From Valencia hispanica (Eukaryota > Chordata > Actinopteri > Cyprinodontiformes > Valenciidae), in NCBI GenBank assembly GCA_963556495.2, contig OY747702.1, positions 22,146,403 through 22,210,402 of the forward strand: DNA of 64,000 nt. Reading direction: 5' to 3'. Numbering within the stretch: the first letter of the stretch is position 1; the number at the start of each line of letters is the position of its first letter. This document shows, piece after piece, positions 12,008 to 24,293 of the stretch. Both the position numbers and the translations under genes were made by a program. The notes beneath the pieces were generated by a model. It made no database searches, was not told the DNA's origin, and was given only the letters and a program-made list of their open reading frames with translations.

Positions 12008-12658
12008 TGTCATGTTTTGGTATAAATGAGGACCCAAATGCAGCAAAATAAAGAACTTGAAATGTTATTAAACAAGGAACTAAAAAACTTACAAAACCTC
12101 AGGGGAACACAGATACCAGGAAAATCCAGCAGGAACCGGACAGGAAAGGATGACGGGCAACAGGGAAGGCAGGAACCAGAAAGGGAAGAATGACGACGAA
12201 CCAGCGAGTAGTGACTGAATGAGAGCTGAAGAAATCTGCCGAGAGTGGGAATGAGGAAGTAACAGAGAAGACCAATGACCAATTAGTGAAAGCAGATGCA
12301 GGTGAGGGCAATGACTGAAACTGGGTCAAGAGCAGAGTGGCAGGGAGACAACAGGAAAGGGAAGAAATGGAAAGGCAGACAGAAAACTCTTAAGAAACTA
12401 TAAACTAAAGATAATATGTCTAGGGAGGAATCTTAAGGAAACACTGGAGAATAGAAGGAAGAAATAAATTAGGAAACTTTCTAAAGAGAAATAAACTAAA
12501 GAAACAAATGAGGACACAAACAAAAGGTGAAAACATCTAAAAGCATGAAGGGAAAATGAAAACAAGGAAATGCCATAAAATACCAATGAATACATAAAAA
12601 TAAAAATTAAAGCGGATAAGGAAAATAACTTCAAACACCAAAACTGAGAACTATGACA
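12008..12658 (-). mobile_element. Solo LTR (651 bp), minus orientation
   Basis: It begins TGTCATGTTTTGG and ends AACTATGACA on the plus strand, so it has TG...CA ends. A 5-bp CTTCC direct duplication flanks it. On the minus strand the 3' part contains a CATTTGGGTCCT block followed by CATGACA, which the LTR at 34606-35514 also has. Both share a CCTCACCTGCAT..TAATTGGTC core. No primer-binding site, gag or pol is present, so it is a solo LTR left by LTR-LTR recombination, most likely of a Ty3/Gypsy-type element. The T-rich minus strand produces long hydrophobic open frames that are not genes. Confidence 0.85.
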
Positions 12659-14853
12659 CTTCCAAGCAAACTTATATTCGGACACTAGTGCTGAAAGAGC
12701 CTCGGATCGATCTTGGTGACAAGCACACAGATTTCTTCAGATCAGTCTTTGTAAGTTACTCTTTACCTTATCATATACTCTCTAAGCGAAATGTGATTAA
12801 ATATTTTAAAATGATCAACGATATTTTGTCTTAGCAGTCTGTGCTAAACCACATAAACACAGTTTTCCTTTTACAAAATCATTGAACAGAGCTCTCAAGC
12901 CTCAGGCAATGAGCGTGAGACACACACATTTTCCTGTCTTCACACGCACATAAAACATATTGGATTTCTCACACTGAAAATTAACAAAGCCCATACTGAA
13001 CCATAGATTGTACTGAACGAGCTATTAGTGATCTGTTCAGATCTCAGACTGAGCCCCGCCTTCTGAGGAGCTGTTTCGGCTTTTATTGACAGTCTGGTGG
13101 GCAAAGAATGCCCAGGGATTACAAGATCCCGCTGCCTCCCCTTTTCCCTCCATTACGCCTTTCAATGCAAGAACAACTGGTAGATCGCAAAGACAAAGGA
13201 CATCGGAAGGTTGCAAGTTGGAATTAAAATAAATGATCAGGTAATATCTATGTTTTCTAATATAGTATACTGATTGGTTATTGATAGGGAATAACTTTGT
13301 GGCATCACAACAGTTTGCATTCTGCTGAAAGGCCTCGATCAGTAGCCATAGTTAGCAGTGTGTGACACAATTAAGTGCTGATATTGTTTCTTTCCCTCAT
13401 TCCTCTAGTATTTATGTACTGCAGGAAATACCATGAGCAGGCTAGAATGTACAAGCATGAACACTTGTCAGTTTGAGCTAAAACGATTACTTGTTTCCAC
13501 AACTGGGACCAATGTTGTGGTTATAACCAAATCTGTGACCACCAGAAGGGAGCACAAAATTCTGTCTGCCTGAAATATTCCTCCTCCCTGCTGTGTGGCT
13601 TACAGCAGCCATATACATATATAAACATATATAAACATACATATGTCTATGACAGCAGCCAGAGAGTTAAATCAAGTTCAACAATTACTATATGTTGTCA
13701 TTCCAGAGATTGCTGTTGACTCTGCCCAACTTACATTTTCAGTCATATTCTGATGACTGGTCTCAGAAAGCATGATCATACTGGATATTAAATCTTATTA
13801 TTCAGAATTATTTTTCTGACATTTAAGAGTATAAACTGTAGCTATAATTTTTTACACTAAAATATGAGGTGCTGTTTGTAAAGTTTCACAGTGATACACT
13901 GGCAGTAATTTGAGTTATTAATTTAGTTTGCAAACTAAACAATTTGTTAACTAAATATGTTGCTTGCTCATTATGTATTTAGTTATAAACTGTGACACTT
14001 ATACATTAATGAACATGATGAAAATATGACTTAAAAAAATGAAAACTTTTTTTTCTCTTATGACAGGCTAAAAACCTCAAATTATTGCTGTTCATTTTTG
14101 ATTGTGTAACTTTATATCAAAATGTGACCATCATGACACTGACCAGAAAAGGGTTTGAAGCTCGTAACAAACTTATAAAGCTCATAACGGCCTTTTTTCT
14201 CTTTCTTTTGTAGAAGAAAAAAAAGCTCAACATTAATACACTGGATATTCTTTGTTAACACTCTCAATTAAGTTCCACACATTCAGATAACAGCTATGAG
14301 AATCAGTGATGCGTAGGGAAACCTCAGATGTCGGCAAATAATTTCTATAATATAAATGTTCTACAAAGTAAATGTTTCCATTAAATAAACGTTTTTGTTA
14401 CAATGAAGCCACATTCATTTCAAAAGTTACATTTTTATATTTTGCAAGATTGGCTGCTCATTCCACCAGTTGTTCTGGTACCTTCATAGCTGCCACTTTC
14501 CCAGAATGCAGTTCAGGGTGGTGTCTGAGACTAGTAATCATTACCAAATATCTGGTCTTTATAAAATTTGCATTAAAATTAATACGATTATTTGTCCAAA
14601 TGTATTTTTACAGAGACCCTACTCAGGCATGTGAAGTTTGTTGATGTCCAGCAGAAGACAGTGTGTGGAGGTGAAGATTTGTTTCTTAATTTGAGGAAAG
14701 GTAAGACTTTAACATATTCATAAGCGAGTGAAGGACCAACTCATGGACATCCTCTTGCTTCAGGAATAAACCACTTTTGACCTAGAAGTTTTCTAATGAA
14801 ACATTTTCATCAATGAAGAACAGAGTAAGATACATGTTTTACACACACACTGA
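12659..14853. other. Unassigned DNA
   Basis: About 2.2 kb without a recognised gene. It includes a short ACATATATAA-type repeat at 13611-13650 and an AT-rich zone at 13850-14060. The open frame 14372-14644 (90 codons) has no recognised motif. Confidence 0.4.
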
Positions 14854-15168
14854 CACCATCAACTTGAAAGCTATAACATATTTAGGAGAGTAATTACACC
14901 TTCTTGGTTCATTGTTTTCAAAGGTGATGGGTTTGCCGAGGTTGCAAAGCTAGTTTTAGTTGTTCCACACTCAACTGCAGACGCAGAAAGAGCTTTCTCC
15001 ATGGTTGGGCTAAAAAAGACTAAAACAAGGAATACCTTGGACCTGGATGGAACGCTGTCCTCAAACGTGACAGTAAAAAGGGCAGACATTGAGCCACAGT
15101 GCTTCAAATGGGAGCCACCTGTGTTTGTCATCAAGGCATCAAAGTGTTTCAAACACATTCAACACTAA
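14854..15168 (+). pseudogene. hAT transposase, C-terminal dimerisation domain
   Basis: A plus-strand frame is open from about 14854 to a TAA at 15166-15168. It contains the hAT C-terminal signature: FAEVAKLVLVVPHSTADAER followed by AFSMVG, then a KTKTRN..LD block and a FKWEPP..IKASK tail typical of teleost hAT proteins. This domain mediates dimerisation and, with the distant DDE residues, forms the active enzyme. The rest of the protein (BED zinc finger and catalytic core) is not visible upstream, so this is a 5'-truncated relic or a last exon. No start codon, inverted repeat or 8-bp duplication was found around it. Roughly 100 codons remain free of stops. Confidence 0.8.
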
Positions 15169-15883
15169 ACTAATTAAATTCACACACTCCACTGAAATAC
15201 ACTCAAAAACTGAGCACTGCTGTTTTAAGGGCCCATTTGGGTCCAACAAAAGTGTGTTTTTTCTTTAACTATTTGAATAAACAATAAAATTATTTTTTGT
15301 ATTTGGCAAAATATGTCTTTTATTAGATTAAACAGTTATCATAGTTTCTGTTGGTTATTTGTAGCAAGGATGTTGAAACATTAGATTTTAGACATGACAT
15401 TTTTTCTTAATACCAAAAACAACTGGAAGAACAGAATGAGGTTGAGGGGCCGCAGCGGCAAAAACGTAGATAATCTGTGGTTCCGTCAACCCCAGTAATC
15501 TCACTCTGAACTTTTCAATAAACTCGAGGGCACTGATTAAATAATTCTGATGGCTTATAACGCATGATGATTAGCGGTTTCAGTTCATGAAATTGGCAGG
15601 CTCTGACCAGAAGGATTTCTCCTTTCTATTTCTCATTCTATTTGTGTCTTAATATTGTTTAGGGACCCTGATGATGAAGGCTCGCATCACCACATTAAGA
15701 TTGGAATCCTCCTGGTTGATTCAGAAAGTGCTGAATCATCATATTCCCTGCATCTCAGTTAAGCCTCTTTGAAGATCATTATTGAGAGACAAATTGTGAT
15801 TGATGACCTTCAAGACTTGCCAAATTCTATGTGGATTATTTTTGAATTTAAACATACTTTCCTTTAAACTACCCCAAGTCTAC
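15169..15883. other. Unassigned DNA, part possibly conserved non-coding
   Basis: No gene was recognised. The segment 15541-15860 is balanced in composition, unlike the transposons, and holds an 8-bp inverted repeat TGATTCAG..CTGAATCA (15717-15738). It is bounded on the right by the L2 LINE insertion. Confidence 0.35.
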
Positions 15884-17170
15884 TGGTAGAACCACAGTGC
15901 TGGTACTTGTGGACCTTAGTGCAGCATTTCACACTGTTGATCATGATATACTATTGGAACGACTGGAGAGCTAGGTTGGACTCTCTGATACAGTAGTTGG
16001 CTGGTTTGAGTCTTACCTTAAGAAAATAACTGGACATTCGTTGTGTCAATAGGCAATTTTCCATCAGAACAGACAGAAATCACATGTGGGGTCCCCCAGG
16101 GCTCCATCCTGGGGCTCCTCCAATTTAATATCTACATGCACCCACTAACCAAGATTATAAGAAGCAATAAGATTGGTTGCCATACACAGATGACACTCAG
16201 CTTTACATTACAATGTCACCGGGGGACTATGAACCCATCCGAACCCTAAATGAATTCATTGAGCAAATCAATGGATGGATGTGCCATAACTTTCTCCAGC
16301 TGAATAGAAACAAAACTGAAGTAATTATCTTTGGACCTAAAGAGGAACGATCAAGAGTCAGCACACAGCTTCAGTTAATACAGCTAGAAGCTACGGATCA
16401 AGCCTGAAATCTAGGTGTAGTAATGGACTCAGACCTGAACTCCAAGGTCACATAAAAGCAATAACAAGGTCAGCCTTCTAACACCTGAAGAACATTTCTA
16501 GGATTTAGGGACTCGCAACGGGGCCTCGAAAAACTCATCCATGCATTTATCTTTAGTTGGATTGATTACTGCAACAGCGTCCTCATAGGTCTGCCTAAAA
16601 AGTCAATCAGACAGCTGCAGCTGATCCAGAACGCTGCTGCTCGCCCCACTAGAACCAGGAAAGTAGATCACATTACCCCAGTTCTAAAGTCCTTACACTG
16701 GCTCCCTGTAGCTCAGAGAATAGACTTCAAAATACTTTTACTAATTTATAAATCATTGAGTGGCTTAGCACCATAGTATATTGAAGATTTTTTCTCACTA
16801 AACCAACCCCCCAGAAAGTTCATGTCTTCTAACTCTAGTCTACTAATCAACCCTAGAATTAGAAACGAACATGGAGAAGCAGCTTTCAGTTTCAATGCTC
16901 CCCTTATCTGGAAAAAACTTCCAGAAAACTGCAAAGCTGCTGAAACACTGAGTTCCTTTAAATCAGAGCTAAAAACGCATCTGTTTAGAGCAGCCTTTGA
17001 GTAAGCAAATAATAATTGCTGGAATGTCACATGTTTGTGTCATATGTTTTCTGTCTCTAATGTTATATTTTATGCTTTTACTGTTGTTCTCCCCTAATCT
17101 CCCAAAGCACCTTGAATTGCCTTGTTGTTGAAAGTGTGCCCTACAAATAAAGTTGGCTTCCCTTGCCCTT
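15884..17170 (+). pseudogene. L2-clade LINE, 5'-truncated, plus strand
   Basis: Same family as the copy at 53609-56128, in opposite orientation. Reverse-transcriptase landmarks in order are: a [18 protein letters not shown] block near 15910-15945, [10 protein letters not shown] at about 16085-16115, the [14 protein letters not shown] region at 16177-16220 (catalytic YADD altered to YTDD), [15 protein letters not shown] near 16310-16345, and the C-terminal LIWKKLPENCKAAETL block at 16900-16955. The protein end is at about 17003. The 3' UTR ends in the CTACAAATAAAGTTGGC type tail near 17150. Several frameshifts and stops break it. It starts mid-RT, so it was truncated at insertion. Confidence 0.9.
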
Positions 17171-17593
17171 ACAAAAGCTCACATTTCAATTCATCCAACC
17201 GGTTCTTCTCACGTTGTGTCATAGTAAACTTAAACTGTTCAAGATACAGCAGATATGCTGTAAATGCTGTGTTCATTTTTATGTAGTCAAATGGAAAAAG
17301 TGATTAAAATTGTTCATCTTTTGCTTGCCGTTTGACAGGGTTTATGCAGTACTGCAAGACTGCAGAATGTTATCTTGCAACATTGTGTAATAAAAATAAA
17401 TGTTCTTTGAAATTAAATTTTTTTTTAATTTTCTTACATACATTTGTGTTTAATGTAATTTTTTTATAAAAACAAAATAATTATTATATTTGAAGAAGCC
17501 TAATTATTTATATTAAATAAATATAAGTAGTGATAAATACAATGTGTATGTAAGTTAAGTTTAAGATTCTGTGTCTCCTTACCTTTCCCTTTC
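17171..17593. other. Unassigned AT-rich DNA
   Basis: Very AT-rich between 17400 and 17530. No gene or repeat family was recognised. Confidence 0.4.
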
Positions 17594-18133
17594 AGGGTGT
17601 GTCCCTTTCAGCTCCTTCCGATCAAGGCCAATTATGGAGGCAGCTTAAAAGAGGAGTGGTTACCTGCAGCAGACGCCAGATGGTTAAACTCTATTGAGGG
17701 TTCCTTCAACGGCCTAAGTCCTCCAGTGTCTTCCTCATGGCGGAACTCCTCGGTGGCCATCATCTGCTCTCCTGGAACCATCCCTAGCTTTTCATGCCGC
17801 TTCTCTGACTGCCCCCCTGGGTCTCACCTGTCTGATCTCGCCGAACCTACCTGTCTGTCCTCCCTCGTGGTCCACCAGAAATACGTAAAGACAAATGGTA
17901 AGGAAAACAGGTTCTTCAGCCATCACAGAATCTGCCAGCCACAACCTCACAGGATCCGCTTACCTTCCCCAGACCTCTTCTGCTCCGAATCACCTGGGGC
18001 CGCTCCCCTAAGCTCCTCTTCATCCTCCTTCCGTGCTGGATCCAGACAGCAATATTTATTAATAAAATCCCTGTGTCTGATTTCCTGCTGTGTGTGGGTT
18101 GTGTTTGCACTAGAGTCTCTTTGAAATCATGAC
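17594..18133 (+). mobile_element. LTR-like segment
   Basis: It ends ATCATGACA, like the two solo LTRs, and carries a polyadenylation-type AATAAA shortly before the end (near 18060). A plus-strand frame of 175 codons (17597-18124) spans it but is proline/serine rich and shows no domain I recognise. The left end (TGTGTCCC near 17599) is only a guess and no target duplication was found. It could instead be a terminal fragment of another retroelement. Confidence 0.4.
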
Positions 18134-20640
18134 ACCATGTCAATTCAATCCAACATGTTTAGTTTCAGCATGTGTAAAAACTAAGGTGCTCTATTGGAAC
18201 AGGTTTCGGCAAGAATCTTTCATAAAGTCAACTAATCTGGGATTATGTGTATGTATATATATATCTAATGCCAATGTGAGGCCTTTTTTTCCACAAACCT
18301 CTGTGATATTTTTGATATTAGAGTATTTGTAACAAAGCTTAAGCCTACTTTTATTTTGGCCTTGCTCTGATTATCTGTTAGTACAGTTTAATTTAAGTGA
18401 AGACAACAGGTAAGATATTCACTGGTCACAACCGTAAGAAAAAAAAAACCTTTTTAGAAATTTGAACTTTCTTTTAATGGCCCAGCAATATATTTCAACA
18501 ATAATATACCATAGATCAAATTGACATCACAAGTCACATGCAAGTCAACTGCAAACATCCATTCATGTCCATACCCAGTTTTCCTTACAGGGTGGCAGGT
18601 GTGCTAATATCTGTTATAGTGAGCATTCCATCAGTCCTCTCAACTGGATGTTCAGTTATTATACATATAAACCTCACATAGCGAATAGGAATGTAATATT
18701 CTGACTCCCGTTGAGAGAAAGTAAAACCACCTCTGAGAATCATTTGGGTAAGGCTTTTACGAGTGGCAGGTTCCAAAGAAAAATGCTGGAAAGACTGAAA
18801 AGTTAGAAAGAAATAATCAGTCCAGCTGTGTTCGTTTATTGCAGGCAAGCGTTTAAACCCTTACCCCTTCACCAGGTGTTGTTGGACTGCCAAAAACATA
18901 TTTGTCAACAAGCTGCTGTTATTTAATTAGATTGTCTTGTCTAAATCTTTAATTAATTTGTTCTTGCACAGCACTTGTAAAATTAGCTTGTTTGCAATGG
19001 CATAAGTGTGGATCGTTATTATGTGTGGTCGTTTGAAGCAGAAACATTATGCTACAGCCATCCCAGCATCTGTGTGTGTTTGCACTTCAACTGTTTTACA
19101 TCCTCGATTGAGTTCAGAATAGAGTGAGACATATGACATTTTTCTCATTAAAAACGTAATAGCTGAAGAAAGCACTGAATGTGTTATCTCAGGATTAAAG
19201 CTTTGGCTTTGAGTCTGATTACGGAGCTGCCCCAGTTCTTGATGTGCATTCCAGTGAAAACAGCTCATTTGATAATTGTCCTTCAACTCCTGCCTTTTTT
19301 AAACCTTCTCAAGGCTCTGTTTTTCAACAAGATACAGCAGCTCCAGACCATCCAAGAAAACAAAATTGTCAAATGAAAAAAAAAAAATCTATATGAACAA
19401 GTTATGACAAGAAGAGATTCAGATAAACAGTACAGTTTATCAAGCAAGGCACGAAAGTGTAGCAAATCCGGCATGCTGCACAAAGCTTCAGGCGAGTGAC
19501 TGGCATGGTTGGCACGGTGCCGCGGGCTGTAGGCTACAGCCTGATGCATGCCACACATTTCTGTGTGTAGCTGATTGCTGTCGCCACATGGGCAGCTGCA
19601 CTGTGCAAACAGCCAAATCCCTTTCCACGGGTTAATAATTTATAAATGCTTAAAGTCCACAGATCTGCATCAATTCATCCCTTTTAAATTAAGACCAAAG
19701 AAAGTTTGTGTGAATACCAAGAAGCTGACCTTAGAGCCAGTGAGTGGAAAAAAAATCACACCCTCCAGCGCTCAACAGCAGTGCAACAGGACTCTGTCCT
19801 GAGTTAAGATGAGCCTGCTTTTAATCACTGCACATCAGACTTTATATCAGGTCTAATTAGTGCATGTGGGTCTGCAACACAGAGCTTGGTTTTAGACATG
19901 AGCTTTTCGTGCACTGCAAACGTTCCCCCACACGGCACCACCAGACCTCATGCTTATATGGCATGCATTGCGTGGGACGTGACGCACAACTTTTATGGGT
20001 TCTCTATTTCTCATCTTAAAAGCACATGTGTCACACTGTGTATAAAATTCCACAAGATCAAAAGCACAACAACACAGATATCCATTTCTGTGTGACCCTT
20101 GCACAAACAAAGTGGTGCTTATCATTGCCAAAAGTCCTCCAACTTTTATCTGAGCCTCACATGGTTTTATGTTCTTTTTGTTTTGGAAACCATGGATCTA
20201 TGTCATTCCAGCATCTCAGAGCCTTACCTGGCACCACTCTCACCTCATCATGAAATGCCAAGAGGGTGCAGTGTTTGGAAGGCTGTATTTTACACCAAGC
20301 AGCGATCCTGCTCAGACCATAATGAGATATTTTTGGCACCTAAACTCAGTGATACTTTTAGTGCACATCAGCTAATAGTCTAGACTCCTACAGCAAACAG
20401 CAAGGAAATGAATAGCAAAGGAACCAAAATACCAAAAAAACAATATGGTCTTTTGCAGGACCAGCAAGAGCATTGTGTCCATTTCATATTTCTAGAATTC
20501 AGTGTCAGAAACATTCAAAAAAGGCAAAAGAGAGACATACAAATGTATACTTCTGCCTTAAGTAACACAATTTTAGAGGATATTACAGTCTGTACACTTG
20601 TTGATGATCAGTGAGGGTGTCATTATTGGGTGTAAAAACA
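18134..20640. other. Unassigned DNA
   Basis: About 2.5 kb without a recognised transposon. Overlapping short frames on both strands between 19000 and 20400 have no family motif. The block 19490-19560 is GC-richer and contains TTGGCACGGTGCC, an NF-I-like near-palindrome. It could be regulatory, but nothing in the sequence proves this. Confidence 0.35.
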
Positions 20641-20869
20641 AAACCTACCAAAGGGTTAGTCATTGCTCAGCATTTGTCATGATACCCGTTCAAGGATTCA
20701 AAGAATCATCAAGCCTGATGCAAGCCCAGATCCTCTGTGAGATTACTGACTTTTGACCTCTATAGTAACATTACATAAGTTCCCATCATGCCACCATGAA
20801 GATGATTTTCCATTTCTGAACATAGAAATATCATCTAAAAGTTGTTGAGGAAGGAAATAAGTCATGGAC

Positions 20870-21245
20870 CTTTCCCAAAAATGCCTCCAGGTTATGTTTT
20901 TTTTTTACAAGAAAATTCTAAAGAAAAACGCCCTGCCATCTTGTTTAGAACCTTCCTCTTAAGTGCCCTCGGATCATGCAGCAGGACAATAATCCAAAGC
21001 ACGACAGTAAGTAAAGCTAATGGGGAGGTTTTGAATTGACCTAGCAAAAGTCAGGACTTAAATCTGATTAAGATGCTGTTGCTCAACCTGTAACCAATCT
21101 TCCCTCCTTGAAAACCCCCCAGTGTGGTTGAACTAAAGCAACTCTCCAAAGAAACGTAAAAAGGTGTCATGACCACTTAAAATTAGTGAGCAATTGCTTT
21201 TTCACTTTTGCTTTTTTCCTTTAACACATAAAATCATTATTTCAA
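20870..21245 (+). mobile_element. Tc1-like transposon fragment (plus strand)
   Basis: Plus-strand remains of a Tc1 transposase C-terminal half. The block ATGCAGCAGGACAATAATCC (20975-20994) corresponds to the QQDNNPKH motif with the second catalytic D. A SQDLNLIKM-like stretch follows near 21040-21070, where the NPIEM motif sits. After the gene comes GCAATTGCTTTTTCAC, the inverted-repeat-proximal block of this family. Frames are broken. This is a different Tc1 family from the 5004 copy. Confidence 0.7.
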
Positions 21246-21479
21246 AACCACTTTTCCAAAGCACTGCACAGTAAGAGGTCTAAGCATAAGGACACAGTAA
21301 TACTTTACAGGCGCTGTCTGGATCCAACAGTTAACCAACCTCAGATGAAAAATCCCCAGTTGTACATTATTTCATTTATACAAATTAAGCCAAAATACTA
21401 AAGCAGGTTTTAAGTTTTCATTTGATATAAAATAAGGAGCACACAGGAACTACTAATCAAGCATGTCTAGATTACTGAT

Positions 21480-22740
21480 TATTGGGAAGAGGCAAGACCT
21501 TCATATATGCAGACAAAGCATTTTGGTCTGAAGCATTATGTTAGCATAATGGCAAAAACGAAAAACACATCAGCCTTTCTTAGAGAAGCAGTTGTTGCAT
21601 TATATGGACATTTAAAAATAACATACCATCAGTCATTTTACATCTAGAGAAATTATTCACAAATGCACAGCTTTCAGGGCAGCTGCAAGTTCTCCAAGGA
21701 GTGATCACCACTGCAAGTTCACTCTGAGGTCAGATTCTGCAGTCCTGAAAGTCCTGAAAAACTCAAGAGGAACATCTCAGACACTTCTGGCCTCACTCAC
21801 CGTTGTTTCTCAAATGTTTCATTTTGTGTCTGTACATTTAGATAAAAAAAAGAATTTTCAGAAGGAGTTCTGAAAGAAAAAACGGTTGCACAGCGTGGAT
21901 CTGCAAAAAGACATTAAAAACCCATCAGGTCTTTGGAAAAAAAAACTTTGGACTGACACATTTGGTCGGAATGCATAGCACCACATTTAGGAAAAGCTAA
22001 ATGCACAACATTAGCACAAACACCAAATAATAACTGTCAAGCACAGAGCTGGAGGGCTGATGATTTGGGCTTTTATGCCAGTTATCAAGTTCAGCATTAA
22101 TTTTTCTGTTTATTATAGTACTATTGGATAGTGGATCTCAGTTCTGGTCTTCTTGGTCCATTGTGTGATTTGAGTTGGTCCCTGTTCTGATACATCTGAT
22201 TCTAATGATTGCATTACCTTCTCAGCACATAATAAAATACTGCACACCTTGTAATGGCCAATTCATGGACATCAACTCTGTGGCAATAGGGGAACAACTG
22301 AAACATCCAGTAAACTTAGCCCTAAGAACCCGAGGGTTGGGGACCACTGTTCAAGGGTCATATGCAAGAGCAGCAGTCCAACAGCTAAAGGCTGGCTGAA
22401 TTGGTTCACAAAGCAGGGCAACGATCCCAACCACACTCGAAACTATTCAACAGAATGCCTGGGAAATTGAAGCATCAGTATGTTGCAATCTCCCACTCAA
22501 ACACCAGAACTAAACCAGATTGAAATTCTGTGGTATTTTAAAAGACCTGTGCATGGAACAAATGCCAACAAGCCTCAATAAAGTGAAGTAATGCTGTTAA
22601 GAAAAGTGGGCCACACAATGATGTGAAGGACCAATAAGGTCATGGAGAAGGCAAAGATGTTGCTGAAAACTACTTACCTTTACACACGCTGGTAAGCCAG
22701 GGCTGGAATTATTTTAAAGAGCTGTGAAATATTTTTTTTT
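21480..22740 (+). pseudogene. Tc1-like transposase, decayed, plus strand
   Basis: The N-terminal half runs through 21530-21990, including a TTTGGACTGACACATTTGGTC block (first catalytic D region). The C-terminal half continues at 22363-22640 with GGGCAACGATCCCAACCACA (second D region, near 22416-22435) and CCAGATTGAAATTCTGTGG (glutamate region, near 22515). The two halves are separated by a block at about 22110-22362 that contains hAT-like termini. It has many stops and indels and cannot be translated. No intact inverted repeat is seen. Confidence 0.72.
22129..22349. mobile_element. Possible hAT MITE inside a Tc1 relic
   Basis: The right end GGTTGGGGACCACTG is the reverse complement of a common hAT terminus, CAGTGGTCCCCAACC. 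The left end TAGTGGATCTCAGTTCTGG is a weaker match. It interrupts the Tc1-like transposase at 21480-22740. I could not find a clean 8-bp duplication, so the boundaries are tentative. Confidence 0.45.
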
Positions 22741-22839
22741 TTGCAGCAATAGGCTTCGGACAAACATCAACAAGAAACATTGTTCTGTAGTTTTATTTGT
22801 CATCAGTTTTTTCTTCTTCACTTTATGTATAACTTTATA

Positions 22840-24293
22840 ACAATGACATGCAAAAGTATTCTTGTCACTTTTTCACATTTTGTCACATTACAACCATAAA
22901 CCTGCGGCTATTTTATTGGGAATTTATGTGATAGAACAACACAACGTAGTGCATAATTCAAAGTGTAAGGAAAAGTTTGAAAATGTGTTAAAAATAAAAA
23001 TTTGAAAAGTGTATTTAATTGCATTCCCCTACTGAGTCTATATTTTGTTAAACCACCTTTCATTGCAGTTATAGCTGCTGTAGGTTTGTCAGAGTATGTG
23101 TTTTCCAGATTTGCACATCTAGAGCTAAAATTTTAGCAAAATTGATCAAAGTTTTTTAGATTTGATGGAAAACATACGTTACCATCAATTTTCAAGGGTT
23201 GCTACAGATTCTTCATTATATTTAGGTCTGGTCTGTAACTGAGCCATTCTAAGAGATTAATGCGGTACATTTTAATCCAACCCTTCTCTTGTAACTTTGC
23301 CTATAAGAGTCATTGTTCTGCGGGAAGCTAAACTTCCACAATAGTCTCAGGTCTTTTTTCCATTTCTAACAGCTTTTCTTACAGTATTGCCCTGTATTTA
23401 GCTCTAGTCATCTTCCTATTAACTTTGACAAGCTTCTTTGACCCTGCTAAAGAAAAGAATCCCCACAGCATAATGCTGCCACCACAATGTGGTCCTTAAT
23501 AGTGTTACTTTTCCGCCACACAACAGGGTTTTTTATTTATGCTAGAAAGTTACATTTTTGTCTCATCTGACCAAAGCATTTTTTCCCCTTTTTGCTCTGT
23601 CTCCTATATATTTATTTAACAAGGGTTTCTTCTTGCAAGTTTTTAACCATGAGCAGATTTGAGGAGTGCATGACTAATAGTTCTCCTGCCCATACAGGAT
23701 CCCACCTGAGGTAAGGATCTCTGCATCTCCTGCAGGGTAACTATGGACCTCTTGGTTGCTTCTCTAAGAACTGCTCTCCATGCTTGACTATCAATTTTTC
23801 TGAAAAGCCATTCTTTAGTATGTTTGCAGTTGAACTACCCTATTTCTATTTTCATATGGTGGATTGAACAGAGCTCTATGAGATGTTCAAAGCTTGGGAT
23901 ATTGTTTTGCAATCTAACCCTGCTTTAAACTTTGCCACAACTTTATCATGATGCTGTTTGTTCACTTATATTTTCTAACAAACCTCTGTGGCCTTAACAG
24001 GTGGATTTATACTGCAATTAAATTACTAACAGTTGAAGTTGTCAAAACATTGAGTGGTTGGTCTGAAGTTAACTGGTTGTACTGGATTTAATTTGAGTAT
24101 GTTAGGGTAAAGGGGGCTGAATAAAAATGTATGTCACTCTTTTCTTATTTGTATTTGTAAAAAAACCAAAAATCATGCATCATTTTCATTCAAAATCCCA
24201 ATTAAATGCTATGAAGTCTGTGGTTGTAATATGACAAAATGTGGAAAATGTAAGAAAGTTCAAATGGTATGAATACTTTTACCAGACGCTGTA
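22840..24293 (-). mobile_element. Decayed Tc1-like transposon, both ends visible
   Basis: The left end is near 22840 (ATGCAAAAGTATTC, then TTTTCACATTTTGTCACATT) and the right end closes with GAATACTTTTACC..GCTGTA at 24293. The length of about 1.45 kb is close to intact. The minus-strand transposase blocks are all recognisable: the DNA-binding region at 23700-23960, the first D region near 23555, the GGSIML-type block near 23470 and the LEEN block near 23380. However, stops and indels are frequent. It belongs to a TIR family close to those at 8945, 25868 and 63846. Confidence 0.85.

Noticed and set aside
12010..12685. Hydrophobic minus-strand frames of 76-95 codons that look like membrane proteins
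   Set aside because: They lie in the T-rich strand of a solo LTR. Runs of T give Phe/Leu/Ser codons by composition alone.
17597..18124. 175-codon frame as a possible host gene
   Set aside because: It sits in an LTR-like segment with an AATAAA and a CATGACA end. The Ser/Pro-rich composition shows no domain. Kept only as an LTR-like segment.
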